This document shows, in pieces, positions 11,546 to 27,245 of a stretch of 64,000 nucleotides of DNA; position 1 is the stretch's first letter, and each line of letters starts with the position of its first letter. The translations under genes and the position numbers were made by a program. The notes beneath the pieces were generated by a model that was not told where the DNA came from, did not search any database, and saw only the letters and a list, made by a program, of their open reading frames with translations. Source of the DNA: Saccopteryx bilineata (taxonomy: Eukaryota > Chordata > Mammalia > Chiroptera > Emballonuridae); the NCBI RefSeq assembly GCF_036850765.1, contig NC_089492.1, positions 165,104,296 to 165,168,295 of the forward strand, given 5' to 3'.

Positions 11546-12610
11546 TAGGTATTGTTTTTAATCTAGCACTTATCAAGTTAACTTTATGCCTAGTTATTAA
11601 AACTTTATATTAAATTCTGTTCAAATAACTGGCATAGTTTCTAGCTCCTAATGGACCTGAATGATAAATAAATAAGCCATATTTTTTATTATTGTCTATT
11701 ATTAAATGTATGCTTATTTTAAAAACCAAAAAAATAAAAAGTATCAATACAAAAGGAAAAGTTTTAAATCTTGCATGGTTCCTGCATATTTTGATAAATT
11801 TATATCCTCTTTTTTTCTGTATATACTTATAATTTTTAAGTAGCTGGATTTTTATTCTATCTTTTCCTGCTACTAACATAACACAAGTACCTTTCCAATT
11901 TTTAAAAAATTGTCTACTTTACTGTATCCATTTCCTCTCCTCCTATTTACTCCTCGACCTATCCCAACATGGCTTCTGCCCCATCATTTCACTGAAATGA
12001 ATCTTGCAAAGAATTAGCCACACATCTGAGTAAAAAGCATTTTCAGTCATTACTGGGCAGTTCTTCCCTTGTGTTCAGTAGTCCTAAAATACCCCTGCCT
12101 CCTCCACTGACTTATCCTCCTCATATCTAACCTTTAATGTTGTATTTCTCTTCCTAGCCCTTACATTGCACATGTGAGCGATTTCATGTAATTTTTTTCA
12201 ATTATCAGCTACATAGCAATTGACTCCCAAATTTATAAATCGAGTCAAGACTTCTACAAAAAGCACCAAATCTACTACTGTCTACTACCTATTTCCACTT
12301 AAATACAGCAAAATCCCTCAAACTCAAAATACTTAAAATGAACGATGATCTTCCTTCCCAATCCAGTATTCTTAAAGTATTCTATATATAACTCTCAGAT
12401 CATCAGTCTAGTTTAAAAACCAGAAATCTGGAGACAAGCCAAATCCTCCTTCTGCCTCATTTTCCCTCCAAAATATCACTAATCCTTTTGAATTTACCTC
12501 CGAAATCCCTAGAAGTCATTTATATCTCTCATCTCTACAACCCATCTTAGTTCAAGATGCCTTTATGTATTATCCAAAATACTGCAATGACTAACTGATT
12601 AGATGAATGG
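11546..12610. other. Intronic sequence, nothing recognised
   Basis: AT-rich sequence of intron 5. The longest frame (minus strand, 11610-11879) is lysine-rich with no domain. No SINE head, splice-flanked exon or transposon end was seen. Confidence 0.5.

Positions 12611-12650
<40 letters not shown>
12611..12650. repeat. (CA)n microsatellite
   Basis: About 20 uninterrupted AC/CA units in intron 5, not attached to a recognisable SINE. Confidence 0.95.
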
Positions 12651-12651
<1 letters not shown>

Positions 12652-12654
12652 CAA

Positions 12655-12990
12655 ACATACTTTTCTAGTTAAAATATAACAAACTTATGTTCATAGTTCT
12701 ATAGCATTCTATAGTAAGAGATATAGTAATTATTCAATCATTTCCCCCTAGGTCTTTTCAAATATTGACTACTATAAACACAATGAAATCTCCTTCCTAA
12801 GTATATCTCATGTATCTACATTTTTACTTTTAGGGAGTATATTCCTAGAAGTGAATTACTGTGTCAAAGAGAATTTTAAATTTTAAATGTTTACCTGACA
12901 CTTTCAAATAATTTTCCAGAAGCTGTATCTTTTGTATTCTTTCCAACAGCTTATCATACATTTGTTAAAATTCAAACTATACATTTAATT
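12655..12990 (-). mobile_element. Old L1 ORF2 3' fragment, antisense
   Basis: The order 'actactataaacacaatga', 'gagtatattcctagaagtga' and 'ttttccagaagctgtatc' matches the familiar antisense carboxy end of L1 ORF2 (the region before the 3' UTR). It is strongly decayed and both ends are unclear. Confidence 0.5.
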
Positions 12991-14560
12991 ACATTTCATA
13001 CATTGAAAGTGGGTGCATTTTATTGCATGTAAATTAACCTCAAAGGAGTTGAAGTTCTTTACTAGATGGAAAGTAGAAGGATGAGAGTTTATTTCTGTCA
13101 GAAAATTATGGAATAGCTCTACAAAAATACAAAGAAATAAAAACAATGTGGTCTAAATACAAAGTCTCATGTATGCAGAATTTGAGGCTGTCCTCTCTGC
13201 TCCCTCAATCCTGGGTTTCACACCTAAATTTCAAACTCCTATGGTAGGAGACTCCAAACACTGTCTTCTGATTTGTCCAACCAGTAATTATAACCATAAT
13301 CAGCAACTATGAATTGGTATTAGTTCTGTGACTTTAAACATGTATACATGTATGATTGTGTACAAACTTGTATATGAACTCACACATTTAGGAGAAAAAT
13401 GTTGAAAAGTGTATTTTAAAATGTTATCCGGGTCAGCAAAGCAGAGTGAAATGTTTTGTCTAATTACCAACACTTCCATAGAAAATAAAGATGACAAATT
13501 TTCAATGAAAATTTCAGCAATTTTTTGAGCAAAATCAGGTTTTCCAAAAATAAATTGAGAATTTGTGCAGTAGGAGATTAATGACCAATATTTAAAGCAG
13601 GGAAAATAAATACTCTACATTTTTTTTAATTCACAACTTTTATTAAAGGACTTTAGGTAAAAAAAAGGATATCTCATTTGTCTAAGAAAATATCCCTGAA
13701 CTTATTCAGAAATGATCTTATCCTATAAGCAATATAGTACCATTTGGGTTTTGGTAAAGAAAGAGTTTGGTGGTGGTGTTTCTTTTATTTTGTTTTTATT
13801 ATCTGTGAAATATGTGTTAAACTCTACATAATCATTTCTCTACTCCACCTGACAGATTTCAGATACAGTTATCCACATAAATTACATTATTATCTTACTC
13901 AGGAAAAGATGCCACTTCGATAACTATTAAAAAATGAGAAGAGACAATCCTGTAAAAGAAATGCCATATATTTGAGGCTAGCAGCAAGTAAACATAATAA
14001 ATCATCAAGATTTTTAAAACTGTGAATATTTAATAAAAATAGCCTTGTTCTAAGAAAAGAAAATGATAAAGTTTCACATTTATGATATGAATAAATCAAC
14101 GGTAGAGGAACACTTTGTTAGGATGACATTTAACCCTCAAGTAGTTAATGAACAGAAGAACACATGTAAAATGTTCCAGAAGAGAGGCACTTTGCCATAG
14201 TTATAGGTAATTTTCTGGCTTATGTGAGATGTATAAGTCTATCCAGTATTAGAATGCATCATATTTAAATTATTTTTCTATGTTTTAACTTCTTTTTAGC
14301 CAACCTGAGGGACTCACTATTGGTTTCCTGGGACATAGAGCTTTCGATGTAAAATGATCAAAGAGAAAAGTAAAATAGTCGGTAATAGTCTATTGTATGA
14401 GAAAGTCACAAAAGTAAAACACATTCTCTTTATTTTTTAGTAGACTATATCCTAAGAAGTTAATATATGATGGCTATTTAAAAATAAATAAAAGGGTTCC
14501 CCACCCATTAGAAATAGACTATTCACCACACAGAAAAAAGTCAGAAGAGGAGGAAAAATA
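12991..14560. other. Intronic sequence, nothing recognised
   Basis: AT-rich intron 5 sequence. Frames on both strands are short and lack domains. No mobile-element ends or exon-like splice pairs were recognised. Confidence 0.5.
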
Positions 14561-14564
14561 CAGT

Positions 14565-14755
14565 AGAATCTACTGAGTCAGGTATTACTTTAGGCACTGT
14601 CATGAAACTTAACCTCACAGCTTTCAAGTGAACTCTCACATTTTCACAGATGAAGGAACTGAAGGTAAGTGCCTTGCCAGATATCATTAACAAAGGGAGG
14701 CAGAGTAGTAACTCAAACCTCTAATGTCAAAGCATATGTACTTTCCTCCATCTCA
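14565..14755 (-). repeat. MIR SINE fragment, antisense
   Basis: The order 'ttttcacagatgaaggaactgaagg', 'gtgccttgccagatatcat' and 'gcagagtagtaactcaaacct' reproduces the reverse complement of MIR (the ACAGATGAGGAAACTGAGGC region). It is an ancient mammalian element, well diverged. Confidence 0.7.
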
Positions 14756-15489
14756 AAATGTTTCTTCTTAAAATTTGGGACATAAAAATGGCAAAAAGAA
14801 ATGCTGGTAAGATTATAAAGTTTTTCATTATTTTAGTGTTTTCCTATGACAGCAGCAACCAAACTGTCAACATTCTGTTTCAACCTTCAGATACGGAGCC
14901 CAATGCGAAATTGCCAAAGCTGACACTTCTCTTTCACAAGCTGTTCATAATGAATTCTGAATCATATGCCTTTGATAGGGAAATTAATCAAGTATGCCAA
15001 TTGCACACAGAATATTTAGTATTTCTTCTACATAATCAGATAAGCATAAAAGTAAGAAGAAAAATGCTCTCCTTTCTCATGGACATGTGAGGGGAAAACT
15101 CTGAAATTGAAGGCATCAAATAGTTCCATTTTCTTCCTCCCTTGTTTCATATTTCACAAGCTCCTGAGGTCCAGGGTCAGAGCACAGAAGGTATGACTGA
15201 AGTGGGCACAACTTCCTGGAGGGGGTGGGACCAACATGAGGAAAGTAAGGCCGACCAAGCAAAGGAGTCCATGTGAAGATGATACACCCAACCAGGCAGC
15301 AGCCTGGTGAGGTCAGGAAGTGGTTTCATCCAGCAAGGCTAAGCCAACAGGTAAATACATAAGGAATGTTAGAAGGCAGGTTTCTCACTATTAGAGAAGT
15401 AGAAATATGAAAAGGCAGAAAGCTAGAATGAATCTTACTGTGTTAGCTGAAATTAGAGCTATTGGCATGAACTCATGGCTTCCACTATG
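14756..15489. other. Intronic sequence, nothing recognised
   Basis: Holds a 110-codon open frame (14758-15090) with no recognisable domain, and moderately G-rich sequence near 15180-15350. I see no exon borders or repeat family. Confidence 0.45.
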
Positions 15490-15555
15490 TATATATATTA
15501 TCCATATATCTATATATCTAGATCTAGATATGTAGATATATGGATAATATATATA
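15490..15555. repeat. 66-bp AT-rich near-perfect palindrome
   Basis: Two 33-base arms meet with no spacer at 15522/15523 (centre CTAGATCTAG). Thirty-two of 33 positions pair; the only mismatch is T15513 against G15532. Such a sequence can extrude a cruciform. A run of imperfect ATAGATA/TATATAGATAAT units follows to about 15625. Confidence 0.95.
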
Positions 15556-15630
15556 GATAGATAATATAGATATATATAGGTAATTATAGTTATATATAGA
15601 TAATTATATAGATAATATATATAAAGACAA
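15556..15630. repeat. AT-rich imperfect tandem repeat
   Basis: Repeated ATAGATAATATAGATATATA-like and AATTATA units directly follow the palindrome. They probably share its microsatellite origin. Confidence 0.75.
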
Positions 15631-15721
15631 AAAAGAGTATGGATATAAAGGAGAGGAAGCATGGAGTAACGGCAGTCCATGGCTTGGGGAGAGGCAAAGT
15701 ACATATAGAAAGAGACACTCT

Positions 15722-16128
15722 CTCGGCCCTGGCCGGTTGGCTCAGCAGTAGAGCGTCGGCCTGGCGTGCGGGGGACCCGGGTTCGATTCCCAGCCAGGGC
15801 ACATAGGAGAAGCGCCCATTTGCTTCTCCACCCCCCCCTCCTTCCTCTCTGTCTCTCTCTTCCCCTCCCGCAGCCAAGGCTCCATTGGAGCAAAGATGGC
15901 CCGGGTGCTGGGGATGGCTCCTTGGCCTCTGCCCCAGGCGCTAGAGTGGCTCTGGTCGCGGCAGAGAGACCCCCCGAGGGGCAGAGCATCGCCCCCTGGT
16001 GGGCAGAGCATCGCCCCTGGTGGGCGTGCCCGGTGGATCCCAGGTCGGGCGCATGCAGAAGTCTGTCTGACTGTCTCTCCCCATTTCCAGCTTCAGAAAA
16101 ATACAAAAAAAAAAAAAAAGAAAGAAAA
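15722..16128 (+). mobile_element. SINE-A copy, near full length
   Basis: Head GGCCCTGGCCGGTTGGCTCA, with an acceptor-stem-like pair GCCCTGG/CCAGGGC and a GGTTCGATTCC B-box. The body contains two 'cccctggtgggc' units and the end is A-rich. The target duplication GAAAGAGACACTCT is exact (15708-15721 and 16129-16142), so the insertion is fairly young. Transcription would be by RNA polymerase III from the A and B boxes. Confidence 0.95.
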
Positions 16129-16199
16129 GAAAGAGACACTCTGAGGCGCAGGCATTCCTGAGCAAGAACATTAAGAAAAACTGGTCTGCAAACCAGGCC

Positions 16200-16970
16200 C
16201 ACTCTAATTACAAAATAATGATAGAAGAATTTAAACCTAGTGTTATACTACAGGTAATCTGAGCAATAAAAAACCTACACCTGGTTCAACTCCCGACTCA
16301 ACTGACAGCTAACAATACAGGCACACAAATCCAGGCAGAAATATTATTAGCCTCAGTCTTTATTGCCCCATACACAGTATTTGGCATTCAATCAAAAATT
16401 ATAAAATACCCAAGAAAGGAAGAAAAAAAACAGTCTACTCTCTAGAGAAAAAGTAAGTAACAAAACAGACTCTGAGATTGAAACAGAATGTAAAATGACT
16501 GATTACTATCTTAAAAGATCTAGCTAGTGGATAAGGTGGAAAATATGCATAATATGCATAAAGACAACGAGAATTGAAACTGTAAATGTCAAATGAAATA
16601 CTACAATAATAATAAAAAGTCAAAGTAAGAAAGATGCCAAATGTCTTCAACAGGCTTAAAAGTAGAATGAATAGAGCTGAGAAAAAAAGTCAGTGAACTC
16701 AGAGGTAGATTTATAAAAATTACCCAAACTGAGACACAAGGAATAAAAAAGTTGTGAATAGGAGAAAAAGGAATATCAAATGCAAGAGCCATGAGACAAT
16801 TTCAAACAGACTAATGTATGTGTAAGTGGAATTCCAGGAGGAGGAGAGAAAGGAAACAGAAGAAAATAATTTAAAAGATAATGATTAAAAATTTTTCAAA
16901 AGAAAAATATGAAAATATATCTAAGAAGCTCATAGAACCTAAAAGATAAATAAATCCAACTCGTCCCTCC

Positions 16971-17001
<31 letters not shown>

Positions 17002-17590
17002 ACCACTCAGATTCTTCATAAAACAAAATATGAACAGATCATCTTAAAGGCAGCCAAAAGAGGAATGGGGTGGGTAGGAACATTTTACATACAGAGAGAC
17101 AAAGAATTACAGAGACTTCTCATCATCAACTATAAGATAATGTAGTGACATTTTTAAACTGTTGAAAGAAAAAAAAAACCTAAATTTAACACACAGGAAA
17201 AAAATTCATATAGACTTTCAAACTAAAAGAAACTGAGAGAATTTACAGCCACTTAAAGGAAGCACTTCACAGCTTCTTTTTTGGCATATCCTAATTGCTA
17301 GTATCACTACTCCTATGTTTTGAGACCACTATTAGTAAGATAAGGGTTACTTATACAAACACTTGTGATATACTGTGATAATCAAGCTGATAGACAGCAA
17401 AGTGACTAATGGGCAGGCAGTAGGGGGTAGGGTGACTATAAAGAGAAAAGGAATTTTCTGGGAAGAATTCTTCTCTATCTAGATTATGATGGTGGTTACT
17501 AGACTATATTCACTGCCAAAACTCACAGGAGTATACACAAAAATGGGTAAATTTTACTCAATGTAATAATATCTCAATAAATCTGACCTT
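16200..17590 (+). mobile_element. Old L1/HAL1-like relic
   Basis: Decayed L1-type ORF1 DNA, with traces of NRAEKKSVNSEVDL and of the ARG-poor RNA-binding core, runs through A-rich stretches to a 3'-end-like block ('tgatggtggttactagact ... atctcaataaatctgacctt'). No ORF2 was seen between them, which suggests HAL1. Borders are approximate. Confidence 0.5.
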
Positions 17591-17999
17591 AAAAATACTA
17601 TCACTTAATTTACAATAATTTTACTCAAATAAGCTAAGTCAGAATTTCTCAAAGTATAAAAGCACCATTTCCAAAACCATCTTTAACAAGAAGCCTCCAT
17701 AAAAAAACATTAAAATAATGGTCTCCGCACTAAACCACCTGAATCACAGTCCTGCAAGGAGGTTTTAGAACCTTAATTTTTAAAAAGCACCCTATGTGAT
17801 TCTGGTACACACTGAAGTTTGAACACCTGTTTGCTGGCCAGAGTACAACTGAGTTCTGTGAAAATTGTATTAAATGTGAACTGAAGTATTCTGGCTATAG
17901 CCAAATGGGTTGAAGGTATTAACAAGGTTACATAATAAAGTTTGACAGTACATACCAGCATCTTTAGAAGTAAATACTAGAAGAATATATTACTTCTAA
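17591..17999. other. Intronic sequence, nothing recognised
   Basis: About 400 bp of AT-rich intron 5, without a domain-bearing frame or clear repeat. Confidence 0.4.
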
Positions 18000-18420
18000 A
18001 AAAATTATACTACAGAAATATCTCACTCTTTGCACACATACAAGCACACAACATAGATGAAATATTTAAATATAAGCATATAAAATCATTAAAATCCAGA
18101 AGAAAGATGGGAATTTTTGTTGTATAATATACAGACATGGGGATGACTTTCTAATAAACAAAATCTATGTCATAAAGGTTAAAAAAATTCTAAAAATCAT
18201 GAATTTAAGGTTAACCAACAAACATAAAAACTAAAAACAACATAGAAATCCATCTTTACAACACATACAACAAAAGATGAATTTTCTTAAATTTACAAAG
18301 AGCTCTTGCAATTATTTAGACCAACAAACCAATTAAATATTTAGGGGAAGTAGTGTCTCAGCAAACGGAACAGAAAAAACTTAAAACCTCCTTCTCTTAG
18401 TCTCTCTTTCTCCTCCTATT
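18000..18420 (+). mobile_element. Old L1 ORF2 fragment
   Basis: A-rich DNA with the L1-like order 'aagaaagatgggaattttt', 'ctaataaacaaaatctatg' and 'aaatttacaaagagctctt' matches the region of ORF2 just before its Cys/His end. Highly decayed. Confidence 0.45.
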
Positions 18421-18432
18421 CAGCCTCATTCT

Positions 18433-18817
18433 TTTTTTTTTTTTTTCTTTTTTTTCTTTTTGCATTTTTCTGAAGCTGGAAATGGGGAGAGACAGTCAGA
18501 CAGACTCCCGCATGCGCCCGACCGGGATCCACCCGGCACACCCACCAGGGGGCAATGCTCTGCCCCTCTGGGGCATAGCTCTGCCGCAACCAGAGCCACT
18601 CCAGCGCCTGGGGCAGAGGCCAAGGAGCCATCCCCAGCGCCCGGGCCATCTTTGCTCCAAATGGAGCCTTGGCTGCGGGAGGGGAAGAGAGAGACAGAGA
18701 GGAAGGGGGGGGAGTGGAGAAGCAAATGAGAGCTTCTCCTATGTGCCCTGGCCGGGAATCGAACCCGGGTCCCCCGCATGCCAGGCCGACGCTCCACTGC
18801 TGAGCCAACTGGCCATT
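18433..18817 (-). mobile_element. SINE-A copy, antisense
   Basis: Starts with a T-rich tail (18433-18460) and ends with the reversed tRNA-like head (GAATCGAACCCGGGT B-box complement, then GCTGAGCCAACTGGCC). The flank CAGCCTCATTCTT/CAGCCCTATTCTT is repeated at 18421-18433 and 18818-18830. One CTCF-like core (CCACCAGGGGGCA) lies near 18542-18554. Confidence 0.94.
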
Positions 18818-18830
18818 CAGCCCTATTCTT

Positions 18831-22638
<3,808 letters not shown>

Positions 22639-22647
22639 TTGGTTAAC

Positions 22648-23045
22648 TTTTTTTTTTTTTTTTTGTATTTTTCTGAAGCTGGAAATGGGGAGAGACAGTC
22701 AGGCAGACTCCCGCATGCGCCCGACCGGGATCCACCCGGCACGCCCACCAGGAGTGACGCTCTGCCCACCAGGGGGCGATGCTCTGCCCCTCCGGGGCAT
22801 CGCTCTGCCACGACCAGAGCCACTCTAGCGCCTGGGGCAGAGGCCAAGGAGCCATCCCCAGCGCCCGGGCCATCTTTGCTCCAATGGAGCCTTGGCTGTG
22901 GGAGGGGAAGAGAGAGACAGAGAGGAAGGGGGGGGGGGGTGGAGAAGCAAATGGGCGCCTCTCCTATGTGCCCTGGCCAGGAATCGAACCCAGGTCCCCC
23001 GCACACCAGGCCGACACTCTACCGCTGAGCCAACCGGCCAGGGCC
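22648..23045 (-). mobile_element. SINE-A copy, antisense, near full length
   Basis: T-tail from 22648, body, and reversed head ending GCCAACCGGCCAGGGCC. TGGTTAAC is duplicated at 22640-22647 and 23046-23053. It holds one perfect CCACCAGGGGGCG core near 22767-22779 and a decayed one near 22746. Confidence 0.95.
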
Positions 23046-23271
23046 TGGTTAACAATTTTTAAAAGCAAATCTTCTAATTAAAATAAATAGTTTAGTTCTG
23101 ATTCCTGATAAAATAACACATGAGCAAATTATTAGGCATAATAAAGCTGCCACGTTAATGAACAGGAGTATTTTAGATTGTACTGATGTCAATTCTCTTC
23201 AAATTAATCTATAAATTTAATGTAATCCTCATCAAAATTTCAACAGTATTCCAGAGCTTAAAAGAACAAAG

Positions 23272-23460
23272 ATCTGCCTTTTGACCTGGAATGCTGAGGT
23301 CACCGGTTAAAAACCGTGGGCTTCCCTGGTCAAGGCACATACAACAAGCAATCAATGAACAACTAAAGTGAAGCAACTATGCGTTGATACTTCTCAGTCC
23401 CCGCACTCCTCTCTCTTCTCTCTGTAAAATCAGTAAATAAAATATTTTTTTAAAGATTTC
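23272..23460 (+). mobile_element. Short tRNA-type SINE (family C), head damaged
   Basis: Starts within the head (ACCTGGAATGCTGAGGTCA), then 'gggcttccctggtcaaggcacata', a (CT)n-rich stretch and an A-rich end. It matches the antisense copies at 23466, 41348 and the head at 53056. Confidence 0.75.
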
Positions 23461-23465
23461 TTTTT

Positions 23466-23680
23466 TTAAAATTTTTTTTAATTTTATTTATTCATTTTAG
23501 AGAGGAGAGAGAAAGGGAGAGAGAGAGACAGAGAGGGAGAGGGAGAGAGAGAGAAGGTGGGGAGGAGCTGGAAGCATCAACTCCCATATGTGCCTTGACC
23601 AGGCAAGCCCAGGGTTTCGAACCAGCGACCTCAGCATTTCCAGGTCGATGCTTTATCCACTGCACCACCACAGGTCAGGC
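23466..23680 (-). mobile_element. Short tRNA-type SINE (family C), antisense
   Basis: An A/T-rich tail and a (GA)n block (23500-23555) precede 'gccttgaccaggcaagccca', a reversed B-box region (GTTTCGAACCAGCGACCT) and the head end CACCACAGGTCAGGC. It lies tail-to-tail with the copy at 23272. Confidence 0.8.
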
Positions 23681-23933
23681 TAAAATATTTTTTTTATAAA
23701 AGAATGAAAAGCTGCGAATTAAGATAAACAAGATCAGATATCAGGATTCAAATACAGATATCAAGTTTCTTATAAAAATATTGTATTTAAGACAGTTTAA
23801 TAATGAAGGGGTAAAGAAAAAAGGGCAATAGAAAATAATAGACTAATATGACTAATGTGGCATGTACAAATAGTGGGGAAATAAATAGCGCTATCATTAA
23901 CTGATAGTAGCCTACATAAAAAATCAATTCCAT

Positions 23934-24303
23934 GGCCCTGGCCGGTTGGCTCAGTGGTAGAGCGTCGGCCTGGCATGAGGAAGTCTGGGGTTCGATTCCC
24001 GGCCAGGGCACACAGGAGAAGCGCCCATCTGCTTCTCCACCCTTCCCCCTCTCCTTCTTCTCTGTCTCTCTCTTCCCCTCCCACAGCCAAGGCTCCATTG
24101 GAGCAGAGATGGCCTGGGCACTAGGGATGGCTCCATGGTCTCTGACTCAGGCGCTAGAGTGGCTCTGGTCACAACAGAGCGAAGCCCCGGATGGGCAGAG
24201 CATCGCCCCCTGGTGGGCGTGCCAGGTGGATCCCAGTCAGGCGCATGCGGGAGTCTGTCTGCCTCCCCGTTTCCAGCTTCAGAAAAATACAAAAAAAAAA
24301 AAA
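23934..24303 (+). mobile_element. SINE-A copy
   Basis: Complete head GGCCCTGGCCGGTTGGCTCA, body with one CGCCCCCTGGTGG core (24205-24217) and an A-tail. The target copies AATCAATTCCAT (23922-23933) and AATCAAATCCAT (24304-24315) differ at one base. Confidence 0.94.
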
Positions 24304-24420
24304 AATCAAATCCATATGAATTAAAGACCTAAGTGCAAAAACAAACAATAAATATTTAAAATTAAATATAGCAATATATCTTCATGACTCTGGAGCAGGG
24401 CTTTCTTAAACCCGAATCAA

Positions 24421-25125
24421 AAAGTACTACATCTATAAGGACTACATAGCCAAATGGAAGTTGGGGGGAGACTGCATTTCTCAGTCTTCCTTTACAGTAA
24501 GGTAGAGCCATATGAATAAGAGGTCCTCAACAGTATACAAGAAAAAGTGGGCTGATCAACTCCCAAGAAGTGTTCTTAAAAAATAGCATATTCCTCTATT
24601 CTTTCCTCTTTTCTGTAACTGGAAGGTTTCTCTACCTTATCTTGAGAAGCCACCTTATACCTGGAGTTCTAAGCTGTACGCTGACGTTGGTGAGACAAAA
24701 AACTATAGGACCTTGATGATCAGGAGCTATCCAAATCAACTCTACACAGCTTATCTCTGTACTTAATTTGAATGAAAGAGAAATAAACATCTATATAATC
24801 TAAGCTATTTCATAATACTTTTCTTGCCACTCACAGCCAAGCCTAAACCTACCTGATAATAGAAATTGTTCTAATTGAGATGTCCAAACTACTAGAATAA
24901 TATAAAAGAAAGTAATCAGTTTTGTCTAGTTAGCATCAGAAAAGACATCAGAGAAAAAAGTAATTATAAATTTAAATCACAATTAGAATATACAAAGTCT
25001 GCCAAAAAGAAAAACACATAGAGGAGCGTGAGCCACTCTCATAGAGGAGCCAGAGCACAGCAAGCACAAATACCATGAGAGATGATAATGAAGATGACAA
25101 AACAGTCCACACATCTTTTAGACAA
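24421..25125. other. Intron 4 sequence, possible old LTR/MER-type repeat
   Basis: The stretch 24440-24860 contains 'gaaagagaaataaacatctat' followed by 'aagctatttca', a pattern seen at the 3' ends of some old mammalian LTR/MER repeats. I cannot name the family. The rest is unassigned. Confidence 0.3.
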
Positions 25126-25127
25126 AG

Positions 25128-25345
25128 ACTGATAATAATGAAAATAATTGCTTTCATTTACTGAGCATTTTCTATGTACCAGATTATCTCAAATAATTCT
25201 CACAATATTGCAACGGGAAAGCACTTCAATGATAGGGTTACAAAGAATAAGAAAGTTCCCCAAGTCACACAGTAGATTGTATGTAGATGGGCTGGGCTTC
25301 AAACCTAAGCAGTACCACTTAACAACTGTGCCAAAATGCTGGAAG
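25128..25345 (-). repeat. MIR SINE fragment, antisense
   Basis: 'catttactgagcattttctatgtacca' followed by 'ctcaaataattctcacaatattg', 'cccaagtcacacagtag' and 'gggcttcaaacctaagcag' is the reversed MIR order over about 210 bp. Confidence 0.8.
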
Positions 25346-25701
25346 GATGGGCACAGGCCTAATTAGGAAGGTTCATCAAAGCTGCACCAAATCATTAAAT
25401 CTTAAAAAAATAAATAAATAAATAAAAAAGCAATATTTACAGTTCATGCTTTCCTCATATTTCTAGTTCAGTGTACCCCTCCCCCAACTATTGCCTTAAC
25501 ACATTTAACACACTGCCTCAAATGATAAGGGCAAGAAAACTACAAGGAAGATGGTGAGAGTATTTTATGCAAAAATTAAATAACAACTAATAATCCCCCC
25601 AAAAAATGAGACAGGATTTCCTTAAACTGCAAGTGTAGTGCTCAAAACTATTATGGTTCAACACTGTTTTTCTCATAGTCAATCAAAGAAATCATCAATC
25701 A

Positions 25702-25881
<180 letters not shown>

Positions 25882-25949
25882 TTATTATAATGTTTTATAT
25901 ATATAAAAATAAAACTATCTGATCTCATAGTGAGCATCAGAGAAAAATT

Positions 25950-26880
25950 TAGGAGAATTGCTGCACTGTATGGTAAGTTTACGTTTAACTTTATAAGACA
26001 CTGACAAACTGCCTTCCAGAGTACACAATTTTATACTTCTGGTACCAATATGGAGTTCTAGTTGCTGTATCATCTTTGTCAACATTTGGTATTGTTTGTC
26101 TTTTAATTTCAGTCATTCTAATGGCTGTGTAGGATGTTGAACTATGGCTTGAATTTTAATTTCCCTGGTGGTTGATGTGCTTTATTGGCTATTCATATAC
26201 CTTCTTTGGTATCTGAATTAATTACATATTCTGAATAGATCTTTGTATATATATACCATATATATCTCCAAGTCTTGTGGCTTGTCTTTTCATTTTCTTA
26301 ATGTCTTTTGGAGAGCAGATATTTTTAATTCTTTAATGTCTAATTTACCATTTTTTTTCATTAATGGTTTATGCTTTTGTATTCTAAAAACTCTTTACTT
26401 ACCTCAAGGTCACAAAGATTTTCTCAAATGCTTTCTATTGGAAGCTTAAATTTTTAGCTTTATGTTTAGATCTATGATCCATTTCAAGTTAATGTTTGTG
26501 CACAACGTTGAAGAGTCAAGGTTCATTATTTTCCTACATGAATATGTAGTGAATCCAGCATAATTTATGGAAAGACTATCTTTTTACCCACTGAATTACC
26601 TAAGCACCATGGATGAAAATCAATTAACCTTGTATGTGCAGAACTATGTCTATTTTTTTCCATGGATCTCTAGCTGTCCTTATGCTAGCTAAGATCATAC
26701 TGCCCTCATTACTGCAGCTATACAGTAAATCTTAAAATCAGGTAATGGAAATCCTTCAATTTTGTTCTTCTTTTTAAAAACTGTTCTATTTCACATGCTT
26801 TGCATTTTTATATAGATTTCAGAGTCAGCCTATCATTTATACATTAAAGTCATGTTGGGGGGAATGCTTTAACTCTAAAT
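25950..26880 (-). mobile_element. Old L1 ORF2 relic, antisense
   Basis: Shows the antisense L1 order typical of mid-to-late ORF2: 'gacaaactgccttccagagtac', 'tttaatttccctggtggttgatg', 'tcttttcattttcttaatgtc', 'gtttagatctatgatccattt' and 'atcatactgccctcattactgc'. Many stops in all frames. It lies just upstream of exon 4 in the transcription direction. Confidence 0.75.
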
Positions 26881-26924
26881 CTAAATTTAGAGAGAACTGA
26901 CATTACAACAATATTCAGTGCAGT

Positions 26925-27245
26925 AGCCACCTCCTTATCCACAAGAGATACATTCCAAGACCCCCAATGGATTCCTGAAACGCAGACAGTACCAAACTCT
27001 ATACATACGATGTTTCTTCTTATACGTACATACCTATGATAAAGTTTAATTTATAAATACGCATAGTATGAAATTAACAATAACAACTAACCATGAAATA
27101 GAACAATTATAACAATATACCATAATAAAAGTTATGTGAATGACTTTGGGGTCATTTTTAAGTAAAGGGGTTACTTGAATACAAGCACTGCAACAGTCGA
27201 TCTGATAACCAAGAGAGCTATTAAGTGACTAAAGGGAACGTAGCA
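26925..27245 (+). mobile_element. Old DNA transposon fragment (Tigger/MER2-like)
   Basis: 'ccttatccacaagagatacattccaag', 'acctatgataaagtttaattta' and 'aataaaagttatgtgaatg' follow the order of a MER2/Tigger-type element whose end reads CCCTTATCCGCGG in better-preserved copies. The right terminal repeat was not found. Confidence 0.5.

Larger units (their letters stand above)
23150..24420 (+). mobile_element. Old L1 ORF2 relic carrying three SINE insertions
   Basis: L1-like pieces are separated by younger SINEs: 'taatgtaatcctcatcaaaatttcaaca' at 23219-23246, an ORF2-like stretch at 23690-23920, and 'gaattaaagacctaagtgcaaaaac' at 24318-24342 (the common L1 'aattaaagacctaaatgtaa' block). The order suits one plus-strand ORF2 fragment split by the SINEs at 23272, 23466 and 23934. 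Confidence 0.5.

Noticed and set aside
14758..15090. 110-codon plus-strand frame as a possible host exon or gene
   Set aside because: No domain, no splice borders, AT-rich sequence; consistent with chance.
15725..15803. tRNA gene-like sequence with a paired acceptor stem (GCCCTGG/CCAGGGC) and B-box
   Set aside because: It is the head of a SINE-A element. The same sequence recurs in many copies with target duplications and A-tails, so it is not a functional tRNA gene.
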